This document shows positions 42,324 to 49,462 of a stretch of 49,462 nucleotides of DNA, piece by piece. The stretch is from positions 1-49,462 of the forward strand of contig JASHQK010000457.1 in the NCBI GenBank assembly GCA_030039195.1, given 5' to 3'. This DNA comes from Candidatus Sulfotelmatobacter sp. (GTDB taxonomy: Bacteria > Acidobacteriota > Terriglobia > Terriglobales > Acidobacteriaceae). Under the pieces are notes generated by a model. That model made no database searches. It was not told the origin of the DNA and saw nothing but the letters and a program-made list of their open reading frames with translations. Every line of letters begins with the position of its first letter. The stretch's first letter is position 1. The position numbers and the translations under genes were made by a program.

Positions 42324-45300
42324 ATGTCCCAATTCGTCCACCTGCACCTGCACACCGACTATTCCCTGCTCGACGGCGCCTGTGACGTAGAAAAACTCTG
42401 CCAACGCGTGGCCCAGCTTGGCATGCCCGCCGTCGCCATGACCGATCACGGCAACATTTTCGGCGCGGTGCACTTTGTCAATGCCGCGCACAAGCACGGC
42501 GTCAAGCCGATCGTCGGATGCGAGCTCTACATCTGCAAAAAAGAAGACCACAACATTGAGCGCACGCCGCCCGAGGGCGACACTTACAATCATCTGCTCG
42601 TGCTCGCCGAAAACGAAGAAGGCTACCGCAATCTGATCAAGATCACGTCCGAAGCCTCACTGCACGGGTTCTATTACAAGCCACGCATCAGCAAGAAATT
42701 TCTTGCCGAGCACGCACGCGGCCTGATCGGCCTCTCCGGATGCCTGAAGGGCGAAGTCGCCGAACGCTTGATGGAGAATAACTATGACGCCGCGCGCGAC
42801 GCCGCGGGCCAGTTCGCCGAAATCTTCGGCAAACAGAACTTCTATCTCGAAATTCAGGATCAGGGCCTCGCCATGGAACACCGCATCCATCCTGGTCTGT
42901 TCCAACTCGAACAAGATCTCGGCCTTCCGCTCGTCGCGACCAACGACAGCCACTATCTCTGCGAAGATGACGCCCACGCGCAGGACGTAATGGTTTGCAT
43001 TCAAACCGGCAAATCGATCCGCGACACGGAGCGCATGAAGTTCGAGGGCACACAATTTTTCGTCAAGAACCACGACGAAATGTATCGCGTGTTCAAAGAC
43101 TCGCCGGAAGTCGTCTCGCGCACGCTTTCGATCGCGGAACGCTGCAACCTGCGTCTCGAAAAAGTCGCGTCGCCGTTCCCACAATTCGATGTCCCGCCCG
43201 GATACTCCATCGACAGCTACTTCCTTCACGTTACGCGCGAAGGATTTGCCCGCCGTCTTGAAACCCTCCGCACACTCGCCGATCAGGGCAGGCTCAAGCA
43301 CTCTCTCGTCGACTACGAGCAGCGCCTGGAGCGCGAACTTGGCATCATCCAGCAGATGAAGTTTTCCGGATACTTCCTCATCGTCTGGGACTTCATCCGC
43401 TACGCCAAAGAACGTGACATTCCCGTCGGCCCCGGCCGCGGATCCGCCGCCGGTTCGCTGGTCTCCTACGCGCTCGGCATCACCGACCTCGATCCGCTCC
43501 AGCACGAACTGCTCTTCGAACGTTTCCTCAATCCCGAGCGCGTGTCCATGCCCGACATCGACATTGATTTCTGCATGAATCGCCGCGGCGAGGTCATTCA
43601 ATACGTCACGCAGAAATACGGCCGCGACAACGTCGCCCAGATCATCACCTTCGGCACCATGGCCGCCAAAGCCGCAATCAAAGACGTTGGCCGCGCCATG
43701 GACATTCCTTACTCCGATGTCGATCGCATCGCGAAGATGGTCCCGCAGACGCTCAACATCACCCTCGACGAAGCCATTGAAGAATCTCCGCCCCTGCGCG
43801 AAGCCTACGAAAAAGATTCTCAAATGCAGGAACTGCTCGACACGGCGAGGAAGCTGGAGGGCTTAGTCCGCAACTCCGGAGTGCACGCGGCCGGTGTCGT
43901 CATCTCCCCGCGACCGCTCACAGAACTCGTTCCACTCCACAAGACGAAAAACGACGAAATCGTCACCGCCTTCGACATGGTCGCCATCGAAAAAATGGGC
44001 CTGTTGAAGATGGATTTCCTCGGTCTGACCACTCTGACGATTCTTACCGACACGCTGAAGCTGATCGCGCAGACACGCGGCACGCCCATGACGCTGGAGC
44101 AGATTCCGCTGGAAGATCAGGAAACCTACGAAAAAGTCTTTCACAAGGGGCTGACCTCCGGCGTGTTCCAGTTTGAATCTCGCGGCATGCGCGATGTGCT
44201 ACGCCGCTATCAGCCGAATTCGATTGAAGACCTCACGGCTCTCAACGCGCTCTATCGTCCCGGCCCCATCCAGGGCGGCATGATCGATGATTTCATCGAC
44301 CGCAAGCACGGCCGCAAGAAAATCGAATACGAATTGCCCGAGTTGCAGAAAATTCTTGAAGAAACGCTGGGCGTAATCGTCTATCAGGAACAGGTCATGC
44401 AGATCGCCAACCGGCTCGCCGGATACTCCCTCGGCGAAGCCGACCTGCTCCGCCGCGCCATGGGCAAAAAAAAGCCGGAAGAGATGGCGCAGCAGCGCGA
44501 GCGTTTCATTGAAGGCGCTACGCAACGAAAATATCCGCCAAAGAAGATCGAGAAGATTTTTGATCTCATGGCGCAATTCGCCGGATACGGCTTCAACAAG
44601 TCCCACTCGGCTGCCTATGCGCTGCTTGCGTATCACACTGCGTATTTGAAGACTCACTATCCCGTGGAGTTCATGGCCGCGCTACTTACCTCGGTGACCG
44701 GCTCGACCGACGATGTCGTGAAGTACATCAACGAATGCCGCGAGATGGGAATCGCCGTCGAAGCTCCGGACATCAACGTTTCCGACGCGAACTTCACTCC
44801 GCACGGCGAATCGATCCGCTTTGGCTTGGCCGCTGTCAAAAACGTCGGCGGCAACGCCATCGAATCGATCGTCGCCGCGCGCAAGAGACTCGGCTGCTTC
44901 AAATCGATCTTCGAATTCTGCGAGCACGTCGATTTGCGCCTCTTGAATAAGCGCGTGCTCGAATCGCTGATCAAGAGCGGCGCCATGGATTCCTTCGGCC
45001 GCCGCGCACAACTGATGGCTGTCCTTGACAAAGCAATGGACCAAGGGCAAAAAGCCCAGCGCGACGCCGAATTCGGCCAGCATGGCTTGTTCGGAGTTTT
45101 TCAGCAAGAGGAAATGGCGGAGCAGAATGGCAAACTTCCCAATGTTCCCGACTGGGACGAGCACACGCGCCTCGCTGCCGAGAAAGAAATACTAGGCTTC
45201 TTCATCAGCGGCCATCCCCTGGAAAAGTACCGTGACAAACTTCTCGATCTGCAGGCGCTCCGCACGGAAGAAATCGCCGCCATGGATCGCTCGACGGGCA

Positions 45301-45806
45301 AGGACGAAACCATCACCACTGCCGGCATGATCGGCAATGTTCGCGTGCTCAAATCCAAGCGCGGCGACTTCTACGCGCAGGCCACGCTCGAAGATATGTC
45401 GGGATCCATCGACATGATCGTCTTTCCTGAGGCCTACAAGCGCATCGGCGACAAAGTCAAACTTGAAGTTCCTGTACTCGTGAAGGCCGGGGTCCGCATC
45501 GAAGAGGGCGCAAATCCCAAGATCACCGCCGCGGAAATCATTCCGCTCGAAGACGCTAAGATCCCGCTCCCGCGCGCCATCCGCATCCGCATTCCGCTCG
45601 AAACCTCGGCCGAGACAACCGTCGACGACCTGCACGCACTTTTTCTCGAGCGCAAAGGAGAAGCCAAGGTATTGTTCGACGTGGAACGCCAGGGCGATTT
45701 CATGGTCGTGATGGAAGCGGACGGATATAATGTCCTTCCAGATCGCAATTTCATCGCTCGTGTCGAGCAATTGTGCGGGCGCGGCAGCGTTCGCGTGATC
45801 AGCTGA
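42324..45806 (+). CDS. dnaE: DNA polymerase III alpha subunit
   Basis: DnaE is the catalytic subunit of the replicative polymerase. The 1160-residue length and domain order are those of DnaE1: PHP (about 1-270), palm/thumb/fingers with catalytic MPDIDIDF near residue 410 (carboxylates of the PDxDxD triad), helix-hairpin-helix region, and OB-fold (about 995-1070, ETITTAGMIGNVRVLKSKRGDFYAQATLED). All nine PHP metal-ligand positions appear kept: H8, H10, D17, H42, E67, H90, C140, D208 and H210. This points to an intrinsic proofreading exonuclease. It stands alone on the plus strand, followed by a hairpin element and accA. Confidence 0.97.
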   Translation: MSQFVHLHLHTDYSLLDGACDVEKLCQRVAQLGMPAVAMTDHGNIFGAVHFVNAAHKHGVKPIVGCELYICKKEDHNIERTPPEGDTYNHLLVLAENEEGYRNLIKITSEASLHGFYYKPRISKKFLAEHARGLIGLSGCLKGEVAERLMENNYDAARDAAGQFAEIFGKQNFYLEIQDQGLAMEHRIHPGLFQLEQDLGLPLVATNDSHYLCEDDAHAQDVMVCIQTGKSIRDTERMKFEGTQFFVKNHDEMYRVFKDSPEVVSRTLSIAERCNLRLEKVASPFPQFDVPPGYSIDSYFLHVTREGFARRLETLRTLADQGRLKHSLVDYEQRLERELGIIQQMKFSGYFLIVWDFIRYAKERDIPVGPGRGSAAGSLVSYALGITDLDPLQHELLFERFLNPERVSMPDIDIDFCMNRRGEVIQYVTQKYGRDNVAQIITFGTMAAKAAIKDVGRAMDIPYSDVDRIAKMVPQTLNITLDEAIEESPPLREAYEKDSQMQELLDTARKLEGLVRNSGVHAAGVVISPRPLTELVPLHKTKNDEIVTAFDMVAIEKMGLLKMDFLGLTTLTILTDTLKLIAQTRGTPMTLEQIPLEDQETYEKVFHKGLTSGVFQFESRGMRDVLRRYQPNSIEDLTALNALYRPGPIQGGMIDDFIDRKHGRKKIEYELPELQKILEETLGVIVYQEQVMQIANRLAGYSLGEADLLRRAMGKKKPEEMAQQRERFIEGATQRKYPPKKIEKIFDLMAQFAGYGFNKSHSAAYALLAYHTAYLKTHYPVEFMAALLTSVTGSTDDVVKYINECREMGIAVEAPDINVSDANFTPHGESIRFGLAAVKNVGGNAIESIVAARKRLGCFKSIFEFCEHVDLRLLNKRVLESLIKSGAMDSFGRRAQLMAVLDKAMDQGQKAQRDAEFGQHGLFGVFQQEEMAEQNGKLPNVPDWDEHTRLAAEKEILGFFISGHPLEKYRDKLLDLQALRTEEIAAMDRSTGKDETITTAGMIGNVRVLKSKRGDFYAQATLEDMSGSIDMIVFPEAYKRIGDKVKLEVPVLVKAGVRIEEGANPKITAAEIIPLEDAKIPLPRAIRIRIPLETSAETTVDDLHALFLERKGEAKVLFDVERQGDFMVVMEADGYNVLPDRNFIARVEQLCGRGSVRVIS

Positions 45807-45847
45807 CGCGTTGTAGTTGTCGATTCAGAACTCTCACGCTTTGAAAG

Positions 45848-45898
45848 GGCGCGGCTTCGCGCCGAAAGCCGAACATTAAGAGAGCGCCTTTAGGCGCT
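45848..45898 (+). repeat. Paired-hairpin leader before accA
   Basis: Two 6-bp hairpins with 4-base loops, GGCGCG-gctt-CGCGCC and AGCGCC-ttta-GGCGCT, are 19 bases apart. The second ends 6 bases before the accA ATG, so its 3' arm (AGGCGC) overlaps the ribosome-binding zone. A matching pair stands before korB. It looks like a REP-type dispersed element, possibly one that affects translation. Confidence 0.6.
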
Positions 45899-45904
45899 GA
45901 TTGC

Positions 45905-46858
45905 ATGGCAGCTTCCGAAAAAGCGCAGCAGGAACTCGAAGAAATCGAACGTCAGGTCGCTCATCTGAAATTGAATGGCGACGGCGCCGAAACGCGCCGC
46001 CAGATCGAGCAGCTTCAGGATCGCCTTGAGACGTTGCGCCGTGACATCAACGCGCCTCCCACCGCCTGGCAGAGAACCGAACTGGCGCGCCATCCGCAGC
46101 GCCCGCAAACTCTCGACTACATCGAGCGCATCTTCACCGATTTCAGCGAAATTCACGGGGATCGCGGCTTCGGCGACGACGCCGCCATCGTCTGCGGCAT
46201 GGCACGCTTTCACGGCGAAGAAGTCCTGGTCGTCGGCACGCAAAAAGGGCGCGACATGAAGCAACGCGTCTTTCGCAATTTCGGCACGCCTCATCCCGAG
46301 GGCTACCGAAAGGCGATTCGTGTGATGCAGATCGCGGAAAAATTCCGCCGCCCTATTTTCACTCTCGTCGATACCGACGGCGCTTACCCCGGCATTCATG
46401 CTGAAGAGCGCGGACAGGCCGAGGCCATCGCCTACAATCTGCGTGAAATGGCGCGTCTCGAGGTTCCGATCATCGCTACCGTGATCGGCGTCGGCGGAAG
46501 TGGTGGCGCACTGGCGATTGCCGTCGCCGATCGCGTGTTGATGATGGAAAATTCCATCTACTCTGTAATCTCGCCCGAAGGCTGTGCCGCGATCATGTGG
46601 CGCGACGCCACTAAGAAAGAACTCGCCGCCGAAGCCATGCGCATTACCGCGACCGATCTCAAGGAACTGGGCTGCGTTGACGACATTATTCCTGAGCCCG
46701 AAGGCGGGGCTCATCGCGATCACGAAGCCGCCGCCAATCTGCTCGATGTCAGCCTGCAGAAGCATCTCGCCGAGCTGAAAAAAATCCCTCCCGCCGAATT
46801 AGTCGTGTCACGATATAATAAATTCCGAAGCATCGCCCAGTTCTTCAAAACGGAATAG
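45905..46858 (+). CDS. accA: Acetyl-CoA carboxylase carboxyltransferase subunit alpha
   Basis: AccA, with AccD, moves the carboxyl group from biotin to acetyl-CoA to form malonyl-CoA for fatty-acid synthesis. The 317-residue protein has the N-terminal coiled segment (EKAQQELEEIERQVAHL) and RPQTLDYIERIFTDFSEIHGDRGFGDD, the AccA hallmark. The crotonase-fold core reads TLVDTDGAYPGIHAEERGQ, VIGVGGSGGALAIAVADRVLMME and SVISPEGCAAIMWRD. Length is normal. accD is not in the window, which is common. A paired-hairpin element lies directly upstream of the start. Confidence 0.96.
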   Translation: MAASEKAQQELEEIERQVAHLKLNGDGAETRRQIEQLQDRLETLRRDINAPPTAWQRTELARHPQRPQTLDYIERIFTDFSEIHGDRGFGDDAAIVCGMARFHGEEVLVVGTQKGRDMKQRVFRNFGTPHPEGYRKAIRVMQIAEKFRRPIFTLVDTDGAYPGIHAEERGQAEAIAYNLREMARLEVPIIATVIGVGGSGGALAIAVADRVLMMENSIYSVISPEGCAAIMWRDATKKELAAEAMRITATDLKELGCVDDIIPEPEGGAHRDHEAAANLLDVSLQKHLAELKKIPPAELVVSRYNKFRSIAQFFKTE

Positions 46859-46868
46859 GCAAAGGGTT

Positions 46869-46907
46869 GTCATCCTGAGGAGGCTTTCCCTGCCGACGAA
46901 GGATCTG
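46869..46907. repeat. GTCATCCTGAGGA dispersed repeat
   Basis: A second copy of the repeat seen before the NfeD gene: GTCATCCTGAGGA, a short insert, then CGACGAAGGATCTGCGC. It lies in the 216-bp accA-korA spacer. No gene is seen in that spacer. Confidence 0.5.
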
Positions 46908-46973
46908 CGCTCGCTTCCTTGTGGGAGCCGTTTCCAACGCGGATTCCTCTCCGCTTCAGACGGGCGATTCGCC

Positions 46974-47002
46974 GCGACAGGCCAGTCATGCCGCCGTATA
47001 AT
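46974..47002 (+). promoter_or_regulatory. Candidate sigma-70 promoter for korA
   Basis: GCGACA (-35, 4/6 matches to TTGACA), a 17-base spacer, then a perfect TATAAT (-10, 46997-47002), 72 bases before the korA start. The rest of the leader carries GAAGGAAGG as ribosome-binding site. Confidence 0.5.
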
Positions 47003-47074
47003 TGAAATGTTTTCCTCTCGCACTCTTAAATACGGGCGATTGGGTTCCGCCCTTGACTGAAGGAAGGTGTTGGG

Positions 47075-48913
47075 ATGGCCACTACGGATGTCGTGCCGCA
47101 GCAGTCCGCCGGCGGCACGGGTCGAAAGCGCATCGTCAACGACATGAGCATTCAGGTCGCGACGGTAAACGGCTCCGGTTCGCAGAGTTCAAACACAGTT
47201 CTTCTCCGCAGCATTTTTCAGATGGGAGTTCCGGTCTCGGGCAAGAACATGTTCCCGTCGAACATCGCGGGACTGCCCACCTGGTATACGATCCGCGCCA
47301 ATAAGAACGGGTACATCGGGCGCAAAAAGGAAATCGATTTCCTCGTCGCCATGAATCCCGAGACGGCGACGGAAGACGTCATGTCGCTTGCGCCCGGGGC
47401 TTCGGTTCTCTACGACGATCCACTACAGCTGCACAAGCTGCGCAACGATCTCGTCTTCTATTCCGTCCCTTACGACAAGATCGTCGCGCAGGTCTGTCCT
47501 GAGGCCAAGCTGCGCAAACTCGTCAAGAACATGGTCTACGTTGGCGTCGTCGCCAACCTGCTCACCATCGAGATGCCGGAAGTTGAGAAGGCCATCCGCA
47601 AGCAGTTCGCGAAAAAAGTGAAAGCGGCCAACCTCAACCTCGCTGCGGCCCAGGCCGGATTCGAATACGCCAAAGCTAATCTTGAAAAACGCGGCGCCTT
47701 CTACATCGAGCGTATGGACAAGACCGCGGGCAAAATCATCATCGACGGCAACTCCGCCGCCGCACTCGGTTGCATGTTCGCGGGATGCACGGTCGTCACC
47801 TGGTATCCCATCACGCCCTCGTCGTCGCTGGTTGAAACGATGATCGAGTATATGAAGGAACACCGCATCGGCCCCGACGGCAAAGCCACGTTTGCCATCG
47901 TGCAAGCGGAGGATGAACTCGCCGCCATCGGCATGGTCATTGGCGCGGGGTGGGCCGGCGCGCGCTCCATGACTGCGACGGCCGGGCCCGGCATTTCGCT
48001 CATGTCGGAATTTGCGGGCCTGGCTTATTACGTCGAAGTTCCCGGCGTGATCTGGGATATCCAGCGCGTCGGACCCTCCACCGGCCTGCCCACGCGCACT
48101 TCGCAGGGCGACATCCTTTCCACGGCATTTCTCTCGCACGGCGACACCAAGCACATCATGCTGATTCCCTGCTCGGTTGAAGAATGCTTCAATATGGCGA
48201 CCGAGGCTTTCAATCTCGCCGAGCAATTTCAGACGCTGGTGTTCGTCATGTCCGATCTCGATCTGGGCATGAATAACTGGATGTCAGATCCCTTTCAGCA
48301 TCCGACCACGCCAATCAAACGCGGTAAAGTTCTGAGCAAGGAAGATCTCGACCGCCTCGGCAGTTTCTCCCGCTACAAAGATGTCGACGGCGACGGCATC
48401 GGCTATCGCACACTACCCGGCACATCGCATCCTGCGTCCGCTTATTTCGCACGCGGCAGCGGCCACAACGAGCGCGCGCAATACAGCGAGCGCGCCGACG
48501 ATTTTGAAAACAACATGGAGCGCCTGAACCGCAAATTCGAAACCGCGCGCTCATTCGTTCCGCGGCCGGAAATCACGAAGGGTCGCGACGCGAAAATCGG
48601 AATCATAGGCTACGGAACTTCACATTGGGGAATCACTGAAAGCCGGGATCAACTCCGTGAGGAATACAAAATCGAAACGGATTATCTCCGGCTTCGCGCC
48701 TATCCCTTCACGCGTGAGGTGCACGAATTCATCGAGCAGCATGAACGCGTATATATAGTCGAACAGAACCGCGACGCGCAGATGCTTTGCCTGCTCAAGC
48801 TCGATCTGAAGCCAGAACTGATCGGACGCCTGCGCAGCATCTCGCACATCACCGGACTGCCTCTCGACGCGCGCTCGATCACCGACGAACTGACGAGCAT
48901 TGAAGGCAGATAG
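47075..48913 (+). CDS. korA: 2-oxoacid:ferredoxin oxidoreductase, fused gamma-alpha subunit
   Basis: KorA, with KorB, oxidatively decarboxylates a 2-oxoacid (probably 2-oxoglutarate) to the acyl-CoA using ferredoxin. The 612-residue protein is a gamma-alpha fusion. Residues about 25-195 are the gamma domain (GSGSQSSNTVLLRSIFQMGVPVSGKNMFPSNIAGLPTWYTIR). Residues about 220-430 are the alpha pyrimidine-binding domain (TVVTWYPITPSSSLVETMIEYM, IVQAEDELAAIGMVIGAGWAGARSMTATAGPGISLMSE). A transketolase-C-like domain follows (GIIGYGTSHWGITESRDQL). The first GSGSQ replaces the more usual G-x-G-G-Q. 2-oxoglutarate rather than pyruvate is inferred from the two-gene gamma-alpha plus beta organisation. korB follows after 108 bp. 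Confidence 0.9.
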   Translation: MATTDVVPQQSAGGTGRKRIVNDMSIQVATVNGSGSQSSNTVLLRSIFQMGVPVSGKNMFPSNIAGLPTWYTIRANKNGYIGRKKEIDFLVAMNPETATEDVMSLAPGASVLYDDPLQLHKLRNDLVFYSVPYDKIVAQVCPEAKLRKLVKNMVYVGVVANLLTIEMPEVEKAIRKQFAKKVKAANLNLAAAQAGFEYAKANLEKRGAFYIERMDKTAGKIIIDGNSAAALGCMFAGCTVVTWYPITPSSSLVETMIEYMKEHRIGPDGKATFAIVQAEDELAAIGMVIGAGWAGARSMTATAGPGISLMSEFAGLAYYVEVPGVIWDIQRVGPSTGLPTRTSQGDILSTAFLSHGDTKHIMLIPCSVEECFNMATEAFNLAEQFQTLVFVMSDLDLGMNNWMSDPFQHPTTPIKRGKVLSKEDLDRLGSFSRYKDVDGDGIGYRTLPGTSHPASAYFARGSGHNERAQYSERADDFENNMERLNRKFETARSFVPRPEITKGRDAKIGIIGYGTSHWGITESRDQLREEYKIETDYLRLRAYPFTREVHEFIEQHERVYIVEQNRDAQMLCLLKLDLKPELIGRLRSISHITGLPLDARSITDELTSIEGR

Positions 48914-48957
48914 GTTGGACTTGAAAGCGCCAGAAACGCATCGCACCGTGGAAGAGT

Positions 48958-49008
48958 GGCCCTTCAGGGCCGCGTTAAAGAGCTCTTAATAGAGGGGCTT
49001 TGGCCCCT
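48958..49008 (+). repeat. Paired-hairpin leader before korB
   Basis: Two hairpins with 4-base loops: GGCCC-ttca-GGGCC and AGGGGC-tttg-GCCCCT, 21 bases apart, with the palindrome AAGAGCTCTT between them. The second ends 13 bases before the korB ATG, and GAGGA follows it as ribosome-binding site. Same architecture as the element before accA, with different stem sequences, so pairing rather than sequence is kept. Confidence 0.6.
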
Positions 49009-49021
49009 GAGGAAAACATAA

Positions 49022-49462
49022 ATGTCCACCACCACTGTTGAACCCGGCACATCCGCCCCCGGCCCAAAGACCAATCGCATCGGCCTCACCGTCATCGACT
49101 ACAAGGGCGGCAAAACCACGCTCTGCGCGGGATGCGGCCACAACGCCATCTCCGAACGCATCATCGAAGCCATGTTCGAGATGGGCGTCGAACCCGAGTT
49201 CGTCATCAAGCCGAGCGGCATCGGCTGCTCCTCAAAAACACCAGCGTATTTTCTCAGCCGCTCGCACAGCTTCAACGCCGTCCATGGACGCATGCCCTCC
49301 GTCGCTACGGGCGCACTGCTCGCCAACCGCAAGCTGATCTGCATCGGCGTCTCGGGCGATGGCGACACCGCATCCATCGGCATCGGACAATTCATTCACC
49401 TCATGCGCCGCAATCTGCCGATCATTTACATCATCGAAGACAACGGCGTCTACGGCCTCACC
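49022..49462 (+). CDS. korB: 2-oxoacid:ferredoxin oxidoreductase beta subunit (partial, runs off window)
   Basis: The ORF track omits this frame because it has no stop within the window. From the ATG at 49022 there are 147 codons open to the last base. The product starts MSTTTVEPGTSAPG and contains KTTLCAGCGHNAISERIIEAM (CxxC for an iron-sulfur cluster plus the beta-subunit GHN). It continues with VIKPSGIGCSSKTPAYF and the thiamine-diphosphate motif VSGDGDTASIGIGQFIHLMRRNLPIIYIIEDNGVYGLT. It is the catalytic partner of korA. The C-terminal half lies outside the window. Confidence 0.93.
   Translation, partial: MSTTTVEPGTSAPGPKTNRIGLTVIDYKGGKTTLCAGCGHNAISERIIEAMFEMGVEPEFVIKPSGIGCSSKTPAYFLSRSHSFNAVHGRMPSVATGALLANRKLICIGVSGDGDTASIGIGQFIHLMRRNLPIIYIIEDNGVYGLT

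Noticed and set aside
46859-47074. Possible RNA gene in the accA-korA spacer
   Set aside because: No tRNA-like cloverleaf or T-loop was found; the region is explained by a dispersed repeat and a candidate promoter.
49099-49395. Minus-strand 98-residue and plus-strand 99-residue ORFs at the right edge
   Set aside because: Both are shadows of the korB frame, which is open from 49022 to the window end and has clear TPP-enzyme motifs.
1-49462. CRISPR array, prophage or insertion sequence
   Set aside because: No regularly spaced direct repeats, transposase, integrase or phage structural genes were seen.

Overview
This 49.5 kb window is GC-rich, densely coded chromosomal DNA. It most resembles a soil member of the Acidobacteriota (class Terriglobia or a relative). 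The taxonomic call is inferred from the gene mix: a split pst/polyphosphate island, a compact Tad pilus cluster carrying a DUF192 gene, SIMPL, GT87-like and large TonB-like proteins, and a gamma-alpha fused 2-oxoacid oxidoreductase. Small dispersed hairpin repeats such as GTCATCCTGAGG and CACGGAGGCAC fit as well. There is no rRNA, tRNA, CRISPR array, prophage or insertion sequence. No gap between genes exceeds 300 bases.

Layout. (1) 0.2-12.5 kb is a phosphate and polyphosphate island. pstC-pstA-pstB-phoU lies on the minus strand. ppx is on the plus strand and overlaps sixA tail to tail. ppk-sixA and then pstS-porin follow on the minus strand, with a TPR-like secreted protein upstream of pstS. 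pstC and pstS each have the same 11-bp-spaced TGTAAC direct repeat just upstream, a likely Pho box, so phosphate uptake across both membranes and polyphosphate turnover may respond together to phosphate. (2) 12.7-15.8 kb holds a GH15 glucoamylase and a small VapBC-type toxin-antitoxin pair. (3) 15.8-19.8 kb holds an FHA-GAF-PP2C phosphatase and two divergent GT87-like membrane proteins. (4) 20.0-30.2 kb is a one-strand Tad/Flp pilus operon: flp, cpaB, cpaC, cpaE, cpaF, tadB, tadC, a DUF192 gene, and an unusual 838-residue proline-repeat protein with one membrane segment and a TonB-like C-terminus.

(5) 30.3-37.4 kb holds a large membrane protein, a type II NADH dehydrogenase, a long NfeD protease, a small membrane protein, a SIMPL protein and an HD-GYP response regulator. 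(6) 37.5-42.2 kb holds a 1173-residue hybrid histidine kinase with a degenerate receiver, divergent from the HD-GYP regulator, and a PL5 alginate-lyase-like protein. (7) 42.3 kb to the end holds dnaE, accA, korA and the start of korB, which runs off the window. accA and korB share a paired-hairpin leader directly before their start codons.

The most interesting material is the Tad-linked proline-repeat/TonB-like protein, the Pho-box-controlled pstS-porin unit, the ppk-sixA pairing, and the paired-hairpin leaders. Functions are read from recognisable motifs by eye. No database search or alignment was run.
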